Shown here: positions 23,820 through 31,040 of the stretch, in pieces | Layout of the letters: every line of letters begins with the position of its first letter | Numbering within the stretch: position 1 is the stretch's first letter | From: an uncultured Acholeplasmatales bacterium | GTDB lineage: Bacteria; Bacillota_I; Bacilli_A; ML615J-28; CAG-698 | Direction of reading: 5' to 3' | Assembly (NCBI GenBank): GCA_937877075.1 | Contig: CALEGD010000096.1 | Coordinates: 1-31,833 of the forward strand | DNA length: 31,833 bases | The notes under the pieces: generated by a model | The model's database searches: none | What the model saw: only the letters and a program-made list of their open reading frames with translations | Told to the model about the DNA's origin: nothing | Program-made: the position numbers and the translations under genes

Positions 23820-24897
23820 TGAAAACCTCCACTTTTTGTAAACCGATTCGGATTTTACTTCCAAAAGGGCCGCTTCGAAGTGTTCTTAAATCTTCCCTTA
23901 ACTCGGTTTTCAATTTTTCCATTTCCGGATGAAGATATCCCAAAGAAGCTGCGGCCTCAAGGCCCGTTAGCTCCCCTTCTACAATCGCACTGCTTGCTTC
24001 TTCTATTCCGGAAGCATCCCCGGAGATAAAAATCCATGGTATGCTTGTACAAAAGCCATTCTTCCTTTCCGGAACCAAGCCACCCAATTCCGGAATATAG
24101 ACCATATTACAACCTACCATTGTTGCTAGCCCCGCAAGCGGAGTCAGTCCGACCGCAATACAAATACCGTCTACCTGATAAGTTTTTTCGGTTTTGGGGA
24201 TCTCTTGCCAGTTTTCGTCAAGACTAATAACCAGAGCCCCTTCTACTTGCTTATCTCCCAAAGCTCTTTTAATTGTTGCGGAGGTTCTGATTTCAACTCC
24301 GAGCCTTTTTAATTTTGCTGCATGGACCTTATAACCACCGATCCTCGAAGCTGCTTCTATTACCGAAACAACTTCTACTCCGGCCTGCATCAGTTGATAA
24401 GAAACAATTAAACCGATGTTTCCGCTTCCAACCATCAAAATTTTATTTCCCGGCTTCACTCCATAAACATTCATTAAAGTTTGTACCGCGCCGGCTCCAT
24501 AAATTCCTGGAAGGTCATTGTTTTCAAAAGCTAAAACCTTTTCACTAGCTCCGGTCGCAATAATCACCGCTTCTGCTTTAATCTTCAAATACGCATTTTC
24601 TTTAAGAACAGTTAAGACTTTGTCGGGATAAAGCCCAACAACCGTTGCGTCTTCCATTACCTCAATCAAAGGATTATTCAGTACAAAAGAAGCCAACTTT
24701 TCCCCAATATCAATTCCACGAGTCTTGGCATATTGTTTTTCAGAGCCGAAAAAGATATGAGTTTGTTTGATGAGTTGTCCGCCAAGTCGTGGGTTACGGT
24801 CAATTAAGAGCACCGGAACCCCTGCTTCTGCCGCCCTTCTAGCCGCCGAAAGACCTGAAGGTCCACCACCGATAATTACAAGTTTCTTTTCTAACAT
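23812..24897 (-). CDS. FAD/NAD(P)-binding oxidoreductase subunit (HcnB/OoxA/PDH-alpha-like, lacking the fused BFD domain)
   Basis: This 361-residue protein is a two-dinucleotide-binding flavoprotein. VIIGGGPSGLSAARRAAEAG binds FAD, VIIATGASEK is the conserved ATG strand, LMVGSGNIGLIVSYQLMQAG is a second Rossmann motif for NAD(P)H or another nucleotide, and ISGDASGIEEASSAIVEG is the C-terminal FAD contact. Homologues (HcnB, OoxA, hydroxyproline dehydrogenase alpha) are typically some 100 residues longer because of a C-terminal BFD-type [2Fe-2S] domain; that domain is encoded separately here at 23065-23346. AAGGGG precedes the ATG, which overlaps the upstream gene by seven bases. The subunit likely passes electrons to NAD(P)+ or a carrier; the acceptor is not shown. 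Confidence 0.87.
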   Translation of the reverse strand: MLEKKLVIIGGGPSGLSAARRAAEAGVPVLLIDRNPRLGGQLIKQTHIFFGSEKQYAKTRGIDIGEKLASFVLNNPLIEVMEDATVVGLYPDKVLTVLKENAYLKIKAEAVIIATGASEKVLAFENNDLPGIYGAGAVQTLMNVYGVKPGNKILMVGSGNIGLIVSYQLMQAGVEVVSVIEAASRIGGYKVHAAKLKRLGVEIRTSATIKRALGDKQVEGALVISLDENWQEIPKTEKTYQVDGICIAVGLTPLAGLATMVGCNMVYIPELGGLVPERKNGFCTSIPWIFISGDASGIEEASSAIVEGELTGLEAAASLGYLHPEMEKLKTELREDLRTLRSGPFGSKIRIGLQKVEVFNV

Positions 24898-25199
24898 AAT
24901 TTCCCCTTATCCGGTTGCATCTTTACTTTCATCCCTTCTTTAAGTAAGGTAATGCATGTTTTCACATTCGCCACTCCGTCAACAATCATATGACAGGAAG
25001 AGCAGTTTCCGATAGCACAGTACAGACCGCGCGAGCGTTTAAGCTTTTGACTTTCGCCGATTTTTATTACTCCGGCTGCATGAAGTGCGGATGCAATCGT
25101 ATCTCCCTCATACCCATAATAAGGAAGTTCATTGTAAGTAAAATGGACTATTTTTCGTTCACTTTTAAAATCCAGAATAGGATGTTCTTTGATTCGCAA
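24891..25199 (-). CDS. HcnA-like [2Fe-2S] ferredoxin subunit
   Basis: The start is probably TTG at 25197-25199: the strong AGAGGTGA lies about five bases before it, whereas the GTG three codons upstream overlaps that ribosome binding site. The 102-residue protein is a short plant-type [2Fe-2S] domain of the HcnA / hydroxyproline dehydrogenase gamma kind, with GYEGDTIASALHAAGV followed by GLYCAIGNCSSC and a distal KTC, giving the C-x4-C-x2-C plus C ligand set. In these complexes it partners the alpha flavoprotein, encoded next. It is the first gene of the seven-gene operon and has a promoter directly upstream. Confidence 0.88.
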   Translation of the reverse strand: MRIKEHPILDFKSERKIVHFTYNELPYYGYEGDTIASALHAAGVIKIGESQKLKRSRGLYCAIGNCSSCHMIVDGVANVKTCITLLKEGMKVKMQPDKGKLC

Positions 25200-25217
25200 A
25201 CTTCTCACCTCTTATAG

Positions 25218-25246
25218 ATTATATCATAAAGCGTTTTCTTAACCAA
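25218..25246 (-). promoter_or_regulatory. Promoter of the proline-dehydrogenase-like operon
   Basis: TTGGTT (25241-25246), 17 bases, TATAAT (25218-25223), minus strand. The start site would be only about 12 bases before the TTG start, so the leader is very short. Confidence 0.65.
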
Positions 25247-25254
25247 TAGTTTAA

Positions 25255-25302
25255 AAAGAAAAAACCAAGTTATGATCAGATTAAATCTAATTCCCTTGGC
25301 TT
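25255..25302 (-). terminator. Terminator upstream of the dehydrogenase operon
   Basis: On the minus strand AAGCCAAG and CTTGGTTT pair (one G-T) around a 25-base loop containing its own AGATT/AATCT stem; TTTTTTCTTTTT follows. It ends the transcript coming from the FNT-DUF4349 side. Confidence 0.65.
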
Positions 25303-25372
25303 ATCTATAAAAGAATGAAATCCTTTTATGATGTCATAAATGTAGCCTTATTAGTCTGTATAAATTAATATT

Positions 25373-25519
25373 TCACCACCTTAATATTACATTTCCAGCA
25401 CCTATTGCTCCTTTTTCAACAACAACAGTTTTATCTAAATACAAATATTCGCTCCTGAATATCAAAAGCATCATTATAGATAGTTCAACCCCTAATCTAG
25501 CAGTATACTTATTAAAATC
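25373..25519 (-). pseudogene. Remnant open frame, unidentified
   Basis: The 358 bases between 25209 and 25566 hold no intact gene. One frame is open for 48 codons, with DFNKYTARLGVELSIMMLLI, then FRSEYLYLDKTVVVEKGAIG and AGNVILRW before TGA. It looks protein-like, but no start has a ribosome binding site and no family is recognised; it may be the tail of a lost gene. The rest of the interval contains the terminator and promoter listed separately. Confidence 0.3.
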
Positions 25520-25566
25520 TCAAAGTAAAAATACTTTGATAATATCTTGTTCTTGGGATTTATCGT

Positions 25567-26373
25567 TTAATCTCTATTATTATTTTTCTTTTTATTTAGA
25601 TAAAGCTTTCTAAGATAATAAATACCTACACCAACAGCTACAAAAACCAAAGCAAGAGGGAAAATTGTAACTAATCCTAAAGATAAGTATTCAAAAAATT
25701 TAATGAAAGCCTTCCCACCGGTCTTAAATGATCGCATTAGCTTTTGACCGTATGACACAACATCTTCTTCTGGTGCTTCATTATAAATTGATACTTGGAC
25801 TTCACTATATTCTATTTGACTATCAAACTGGATTATCTCACCTTTTAGAACTCTTAATTCTTTGTCAATCTGAGATATTCTTGTATTAATTTGAATAATT
25901 TCTGTCATATTAGCTTCACCATAAAGCTCTACTAATCGTGCTTTTTCAGCTTCAAGAGCAATGATTTGATTACTAGTATCTTGATATTGCAAAGAAATAT
26001 CAGTAGCTTTTTTATTGAAATTTTTCACTTCTCCATAAGTTGATAGCGAATCAATAAATTCATCTAAACGTGTAGTTTTAATCCGAAAAATAAAATACGC
26101 TGAATAATCACTAATGTTTTCAGAATCAGTCCATTCATCATCATTAATGCTATCTTTTAAAGTAGCTATTTTTTCTTTAAAGTTTTCTTCAATATAAAGA
26201 TTTGCGGAAGCACTGTAAATAATTTTACGTACTGAAGAATAAACAACAATTTCTTCAGTTGAACCTTCACTTGGATAAGGATCAGATTTATGTCCATTGT
26301 CATTTGCACTACAGCCAGAAAACACAATTAATAATAGACTTATATATAATAATACAAATATCTTTCTTTTCAT
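25567..26373 (-). CDS. DUF4349 lipoprotein
   Basis: This 268-residue protein starts with a lipoprotein signal (lipobox FSGC, Cys21). An alpha/beta extracytoplasmic domain (about residues 45-120, SASANLYIEENFKEKIATL onward) is followed by a coiled coil rich in Glu, Gln and Lys (about 125-195) and a C-terminal membrane segment near residues 235-255 ending in a Lys-rich tail. That order fits the DUF4349 family, whose function is unknown. With both a lipid anchor and a C-terminal membrane helix it is held at the outer face of the membrane. AAGGAG precedes the ATG and the gene follows the FNT gene by 26 bases. Confidence 0.83.
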   Translation of the reverse strand: MKRKIFVLLYISLLLIVFSGCSANDNGHKSDPYPSEGSTEEIVVYSSVRKIIYSASANLYIEENFKEKIATLKDSINDDEWTDSENISDYSAYFIFRIKTTRLDEFIDSLSTYGEVKNFNKKATDISLQYQDTSNQIIALEAEKARLVELYGEANMTEIIQINTRISQIDKELRVLKGEIIQFDSQIEYSEVQVSIYNEAPEEDVVSYGQKLMRSFKTGGKAFIKFFEYLSLGLVTIFPLALVFVAVGVGIYYLRKLYLNKKKNNNRD

Positions 26374-26399
26374 TTTATTCTCCTTGTTATACTTTAGTT

Positions 26400-27155
26400 T
26401 TATTTCTTTCTATAGATTAGATAATAAGCCCCGGAAATGATAATTCCACCACCGATAAAGTTACCGAGAGTAACCGGAAGTAAATTATTTAAAAACATTC
26501 CTTTGAGTGTAATATCAGCTCCGCTAAAATATCCTAGAGGAATAATAAACATATTTGCAACTGAGTGTTCAAAACCACAGATTACAAAAAGGGAAACCGG
26601 AAGAATTGCAGCTAGAATCTTACCCGGTATAGTTTTGGATGCATAAGAGATATATACAGCCATTGAAACCAAGATATTACATAAGATTCCCTTAAAGAAA
26701 GCTTCTAAGAAAACCATGTTATTTTTAACTTCCGAAAGAGTGGTTATCTGAGGAATTATTTCCTCATAATTTACCGAAAAACAGACTAAGAATACTAAAA
26801 ATATAGCCCCAACAAAATTGCCGATCCATACTAAACCTAAATTACCCATAACCTTAAAAAATGAATATCTCTTCGCATATGCTCCCATCGTAAGTAGACA
26901 GTTGCCGGTAAAAAGCTCGCCGCCAGCAATAATAATCATTACTAGACCGGTTCCAAAGGTAACAGAAGCAAAATACCTTTCGCTAAATACGTATCCATAA
27001 TGAAAATATTTTGAGAGATAAAGGAATCCCATATACCCAAGGCCGATAAAAAGACCGGCCAAGATTGAGGAAATAAAAACCGATAATAAACTCTTTTTTA
27101 GCTTTTCTTCACCGACATCACAAGCATAGTGCATTAGCTCTTTTGAATTATACAT
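26400..27155 (-). CDS. Formate/nitrite transporter family channel (FocA/NirC type)
   Basis: The 251-residue protein has the six membrane helices and motifs of FNT channels: GGELFTGNCLL in the second helix region, the half-helix GILCNILVSMAVYIS, and ICGFEHSVANMFIIP with the conserved central His. FNT proteins form pentamers that pass formate, nitrite, hydrosulfide, acetate or lactate. With no pyruvate formate-lyase or nitrite reductase in the window, the substrate is open. GGGGGAG precedes the ATG. It is first in a unit with the DUF4349 lipoprotein and divergent from pepT. Confidence 0.93.
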   Translation of the reverse strand: MYNSKELMHYACDVGEEKLKKSLLSVFISSILAGLFIGLGYMGFLYLSKYFHYGYVFSERYFASVTFGTGLVMIIIAGGELFTGNCLLTMGAYAKRYSFFKVMGNLGLVWIGNFVGAIFLVFLVCFSVNYEEIIPQITTLSEVKNNMVFLEAFFKGILCNILVSMAVYISYASKTIPGKILAAILPVSLFVICGFEHSVANMFIIPLGYFSGADITLKGMFLNNLLPVTLGNFIGGGIIISGAYYLIYRKK

Positions 27156-27177
27156 AAAACTCCCCCTGTTCTTCTTA

Positions 27178-27186
27178 ATTATAACA
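27178..27186 (-). promoter_or_regulatory. Extended -10 promoter of the FNT gene
   Basis: TGTTATAAT on the minus strand, 23 bases before the start codon; no clear -35. Confidence 0.55.
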
Positions 27187-27234
27187 TAGGAATTTAATTT
27201 TTAGAATATTTCTTTTACTTTTAACTGATAGTTT

Positions 27235-27243
27235 TGCTATAAT
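27235..27243 (+). promoter_or_regulatory. Extended -10 promoter of pepT
   Basis: TGCTATAAT with a weak TTACTT at 17 bases. Transcription would begin near 27250, just ahead of the AAGGAGG at 27249-27255, so the leader is very short. Confidence 0.55.
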
Positions 27244-27260
27244 ATAATAAGGAGGAAAAT

Positions 27261-28487
27261 ATGCAAACTTTTAAAAGATTTCTAAAATATATTAAAATCA
27301 ATACGCAATCGAATCCTAATTCAGGGATGCATCCCTCAAGCGATAGTCAAAAGGATCTTGCTAGAGTATTAGTAGATGAACTGATAGATCTCGGTATTGA
27401 AGCAAAAATGGATGATAAAAGCTATGTTTATGCCCAGATCTCCGCAAACACCCAGAGAAAGATTCCGACAATTGCCTTTATTGCTCATCTTGACACTTCT
27501 TTCGATTTAAGCGGAGAAAATGTACAAGCGAGAATCATCCCAGATTATAATGGCAATGATGTTCTTCTAAACAAAGATAAAAACATCATTATGAAAGTGA
27601 AGGAATTCCCCTTTCTGGAAACCTTGAAAGGTCAAAGTTTAATTGTAACTGACGGAACCACACTCCTCGGTGCCGATGATAAAGCGGGGATTGCGGAAAT
27701 CATGACGATGGCCGAATATCTTCTAAATCATCCGGAAATTAAACACGGGGATATCAAAATTGTCTTTACTCCCGATGAAGAAATTGGTGAAGGAGCGCTG
27801 TACTTTGATTACGAAAAAGTTAACGCAGAATTTGCTTATACGGTTGACGGTGGTAGGGAAGGTATGATTAACTACGAAAACTTTAACGCAGCAGCAGCAG
27901 ATATCACCATCAACGGGGTAAATATCCACCCCGGAACTGCAAAAAACATTATGAAAAACAGTCTCTTAATGGCAATGAAGTTTAACTCATTATTACCCTC
28001 AAATATGATTCCGGCAACAACAGAAGGTTATGAAGGTTTCTTCCATCTCAATAATCTTGAAGGAAATGTAGAAAAGACAAAAATGCATTATATTATTCGC
28101 AATCATGATTTCGATAAATTTACTGAGCAGAAAGATTTTCTGCTTCAAGTAAAGGATTTCCTGAACAAAAAATACAGAGAAAATACCGTTGAAGTTGATC
28201 TTAAGGACAGTTATTATAATATGAAAGAAATTATCAAAGATCATCCGGAAGTAATTGAGATTGCGGATGAAGCAATTAGAATGGCAGGTCTAAAAAGAGT
28301 TACCATCCCCATCCGTGGAGGAACAGACGGCGCCCAACTTACCTATAAAGGCCTCCTTTGTCCCAATCTAGGAACCGGAGGTTGGAATGCTCACGGCCGT
28401 TATGAATGTATTACAATTGAAGCAATGGATAAATGTACGGAAGTGTTAATAAATATTGTAAAGATAGTCAGCAAGCAAAAAAGCTAG
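27261..28487 (+). CDS. pepT: Peptidase T (tripeptide aminopeptidase)
   Basis: PepT is a cytoplasmic di-zinc M20B peptidase that removes the N-terminal residue of tripeptides. The 408-residue length is standard. Zinc and catalytic residues are visible: His76 and Asp78 in AHLDTS, the bridging Asp in LLGADDKAG (139), Glu173-Glu174 in PDEEIGEG, Asp in VDGGREG, and the last His in GGWNAHGRYE. IRGGTDGAQLTYKGLLCPN is a further family block. It has AAGGAGG seven bases before the start, stands alone, and its stop codon lies within a hairpin shared with the convergent DUF2085 gene. Confidence 0.96.
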   Translation: MQTFKRFLKYIKINTQSNPNSGMHPSSDSQKDLARVLVDELIDLGIEAKMDDKSYVYAQISANTQRKIPTIAFIAHLDTSFDLSGENVQARIIPDYNGNDVLLNKDKNIIMKVKEFPFLETLKGQSLIVTDGTTLLGADDKAGIAEIMTMAEYLLNHPEIKHGDIKIVFTPDEEIGEGALYFDYEKVNAEFAYTVDGGREGMINYENFNAAAADITINGVNIHPGTAKNIMKNSLLMAMKFNSLLPSNMIPATTEGYEGFFHLNNLEGNVEKTKMHYIIRNHDFDKFTEQKDFLLQVKDFLNKKYRENTVEVDLKDSYYNMKEIIKDHPEVIEIADEAIRMAGLKRVTIPIRGGTDGAQLTYKGLLCPNLGTGGWNAHGRYECITIEAMDKCTEVLINIVKIVSKQKS

Positions 28488-28504
28488 AAAGTTCTAGCTT
28501 TTTT
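28477..28504. terminator. Bidirectional terminator shared by pepT and the DUF2085 gene
   Basis: AAAAAAGCTAGAA and TTCTAGCTTTTTT pair perfectly over 13 bp with a two-base loop. The stop codons of both convergent genes (28484-28487) are inside the stem, so the two genes overlap by four bases. Confidence 0.92.
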
Positions 28505-28879
28505 GTTTGGTTTAGTTTCGAAAATAATCTCTACCATCAACCCAAAACCGACTCCCGCAAGAAAACCGGTTGTAATTCTCCTAAAATTGGAACTTTCAAT
28601 ACCTAAGAAATATTGGATTACCCCATCTATAACCGTAAAAGAGAGGAATAAGATAATTAAAAAAACTTGATATTTTCTGGAAAGACTTCTAAAGTAAAAG
28701 ATTCTTTCAAGAAGGAAAACAGAAAGTATAAGTCCGATGATAATAAAAGTGCAACGATAACATAGTATAAAACGAAAACCAAATACCTCAAAGGTTGTTT
28801 CTTCTCGGCCGTTACATAACGGTGCTTTCCCAAATCTTTCCGAAAAATTGAAGATGGTTTTTTTAAGAAATTCTTTCAT
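28484..28879 (-). CDS. DUF2085 membrane protein
   Basis: The 131-residue protein has a short N-terminal region with APLCNGREE, then FGFRFILCYRCTFIIIGL, which is the DUF2085 hallmark (Cys, and CYRC at the start of the first membrane helix), and three to four membrane helices. The paired cysteines suggest metal or thiol chemistry at the membrane surface, but the function is unknown. There is no good ribosome binding site before the ATG. An eight-codon frame, MSFSLFLL, starting at 28902 behind AGGAA, ends in TGA overlapping the ATG, so translation may be coupled to it. The gene lies 26 bases after the zinc-ribbon gene. Confidence 0.8.
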   Translation of the reverse strand: MKEFLKKTIFNFSERFGKAPLCNGREETTFEVFGFRFILCYRCTFIIIGLILSVFLLERIFYFRSLSRKYQVFLIILFLSFTVIDGVIQYFLGIESSNFRRITTGFLAGVGFGLMVEIIFETKPNKKARTF

Positions 28880-28905
28880 AGAAGAAAAAGCGAAAAAGAC
28901 ATTTC

Positions 28906-29211
28906 CTAATATATTATATTGCGAATCAAAGCAATAAAATAGCAGCCAAAAAGAACAATACCGGTTATGAAACCAATCAGAGCACCTTTTCCGGCAGATT
29001 TTGCTCGAAGAGGAAAATCATTATACCAAACCAGATATAGAATTAAACCGACTATTGGTAAAAAGAATCCCAATAAGGCAAAACCGGCACTCGGGGCATC
29101 CATTTCATTAACTGGTTGGTTGACATACACCTCATGGAAACTTGCTCCACAATAGGGACAGAATCTCGCACCTTCTACAAGTTCTGCACCGCAATTAGGA
29201 CAATATTTCAT
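28906..29211 (-). CDS. Zinc-ribbon membrane protein
   Basis: The start at 29209-29211 has AAGGAGG seven bases upstream. The 101-residue protein opens with a double CxxC zinc ribbon (YCPNCGAELVEGARFCPYCG), followed by a short linker and two membrane helices (LLGFFLPIVGLILYLVWY and GFITGIVLFGCYFIALI) with a basic loop, LRAKSAGKGAL, between. Such small ribbon-plus-helices proteins are common in Firmicutes; the function is unknown. It heads a two-gene unit with the DUF2085 gene and has a consensus promoter. Confidence 0.85.
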   Translation of the reverse strand: MKYCPNCGAELVEGARFCPYCGASFHEVYVNQPVNEMDAPSAGFALLGFFLPIVGLILYLVWYNDFPLRAKSAGKGALIGFITGIVLFGCYFIALIRNIIY

Positions 29212-29233
29212 ACGACCCTCCTTGATAATTTTG

Positions 29234-29262
29234 ATTATATCATTCAATTTTTTTCTTGTCAA
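29234..29262 (-). promoter_or_regulatory. Perfect-consensus promoter of the zinc-ribbon/DUF2085 unit
   Basis: TTGACA (29257-29262), 17 bases, TATAAT (29234-29239), minus strand, with the start codon 22 bases after the -10. Confidence 0.88.
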
Positions 29263-29282
29263 TGAAATAAATAAAGGGTTAT

Positions 29283-31040
29283 CTACTCCTGATAATTCTT
29301 TGCTTGAGTCATAAACAATTTATAATACAAGCTTTCTTTTTTCTTCATCAGATTTGAATGAGTATTAATGTCCGCTATCTTTCCCGAATCTATAATTATA
29401 ATCCGATCACAAAAAACAGATGATGACATCCGGTGAGAAATATAGATAGCAGTCTTATCTTTCACCAATTCATTAAAATGTTGGTAAATTTCTGCTTCCG
29501 CTAATGGGTCAAGTGCAGATGTTGGTTCATCTAATATTACGAGTGAGGAATCCTTATGTAGAGCTCGGGCTATCGCAATCTTTTGTGCTTCACCACCGGA
29601 AAGTTCAATTCCCTTTTCATCAAATATCTTAGAATAAAGGCTATTTATTCCTTCTGGAAGAGAATCAATCTTTTCTTTTAATCCAACTTTACAAGCAATC
29701 TGATAAGCAAGGTCATCATCGCCGTCGGAATTTAAAATATTTTCTTTAAGGGAGTAGCTAAAAAGTTTATAATCTTGGAAAACAGCACTGATATGTGATA
29801 TGTAAGAATCATAATCATATTCATAAATTGAACGTCCGTTTACTAAGATTTCCCCGGAATTTGGTTTATAAAGCCGACAAAGAAGTTTTATTAAAGTTGT
29901 TTTCCCGGCGCCGTTTAAACCGACAATGGAAATCTTTTCGCTTTTGCTAATCTTAAAAGAAATATCATCGAGAATAATCTGGTCGCTTCGGGGATAAGAG
30001 AAACTAATATTTCGAAATTCAATTTCTCGGATATTATCCAGTTCTGCTTCTCCTTCTTCTCTTGATTCTTTAAGTTCTACGAGTTCGATAAAAGGAGTGA
30101 GATATGAAATGGATTGACCAAAGTCAATACTAACTTCAATTAATCTAGTAAAAGAAGTTGAAAAACTAATGGCAGTAGAAATATATAAAGAGAAACTGCT
30201 GATTGGAAGTTTTCTCGTTATTGTTCTATAGGCTACAAAACCATAGACTATTCCCATTTCTAAATACTTTATCAGATTATCAAAAGACCGGTAAATCGTA
30301 AACTTACGATATAGTTTTTTAAAATAACCGATAGTTTCTTGACCATAACCGGCAAATTCATTAACCATCAATTTACCGACTGAATACATGCGGTAATCCT
30401 TACCTTGTTTTTCATCATTGATTGTACCTAAGTAATAACCAAATTTCCGGTTAATCGGTAAGATATCCCTGAAAATAGTAAATTGAGTTTTAATAGACAT
30501 CGCAACAATTATGACTTTTAAAATTATCGCAATGATAAGTATTACTAAAAGTAAAAAATCAAAAATAAAGATAATACTTAAAAGACCGAAGAGAGTAAAG
30601 ATAATTTGTAATCCTTCCGCAAGCGAATTTAAAAATCGGTTAACCGTATCTTGGTTATCAATCGCAAACTTTGCTCTTTCTTTTAAGTCAAGGTAATAAG
30701 GGTCTTCTAAATATTGATAAGGGATTTTCATTAATTTTAAGGTGATTGCCCGACTAATTGTTTCGGTCATCTTTAGTTTAGTTGTTTCCATTAAACGAAT
30801 ATTCAATTTATTTAAGAAGTTAAAAACTAGATTTACTAAAACAATGCCAAGCCCGACATAAAGAGCGTCTCTATAATTTCCTTTTTCTAAATACCTAATC
30901 AAAATAGACATGATATAAGCATTATAAACTGTAAGTCCGGCATTAATAAGCGCCCGGAAAGTCACTACAAAGAAATAAGGTTTATAACATGAAAAAGCAT
31001 AACGAATAAATTTTGGAAAGACAAATCTGGGTTTTTTCAT
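29283..31040 (-). CDS. ABC exporter half-transporter (membrane and ATPase domains fused)
   Basis: The 585-residue protein has an N-terminal membrane domain (about 1-310, six predicted helices, several hydrophobic runs such as IFTLFGLLSIIFIFDFLLLV) and a C-terminal ATPase. The ATPase is complete: GLNGAGKTT Walker A, QDYKLFSYSLKENIL Q-loop, ELSGGEAQKIAIARAL signature, SLVILDEPTSALD Walker B with catalytic Glu, and ISHR H-loop. Its ATG follows the upstream gene's TAG with no gap, so the two half-transporters are made together and likely form a heterodimer exporting a peptide, lipid or drug. The substrate is not evident, and no bacteriocin or lantibiotic gene is seen within the window. Confidence 0.92.
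   Translation of the reverse strand: MKKPRFVFPKFIRYAFSCYKPYFFVVTFRALINAGLTVYNAYIMSILIRYLEKGNYRDALYVGLGIVLVNLVFNFLNKLNIRLMETTKLKMTETISRAITLKLMKIPYQYLEDPYYLDLKERAKFAIDNQDTVNRFLNSLAEGLQIIFTLFGLLSIIFIFDFLLLVILIIAIILKVIIVAMSIKTQFTIFRDILPINRKFGYYLGTINDEKQGKDYRMYSVGKLMVNEFAGYGQETIGYFKKLYRKFTIYRSFDNLIKYLEMGIVYGFVAYRTITRKLPISSFSLYISTAISFSTSFTRLIEVSIDFGQSISYLTPFIELVELKESREEGEAELDNIREIEFRNISFSYPRSDQIILDDISFKISKSEKISIVGLNGAGKTTLIKLLCRLYKPNSGEILVNGRSIYEYDYDSYISHISAVFQDYKLFSYSLKENILNSDGDDDLAYQIACKVGLKEKIDSLPEGINSLYSKIFDEKGIELSGGEAQKIAIARALHKDSSLVILDEPTSALDPLAEAEIYQHFNELVKDKTAIYISHRMSSSVFCDRIIIIDSGKIADINTHSNLMKKKESLYYKLFMTQAKNYQE

Noticed and set aside
19477..25208. Hydrogen cyanide synthase (hcnABC)
   Set aside because: The subunits are HcnA/B/C-like, but the same modules serve opine, hydroxyproline and proline dehydrogenases. 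Close linkage to rocA and the extra [4Fe-4S] protein point away from cyanide formation.
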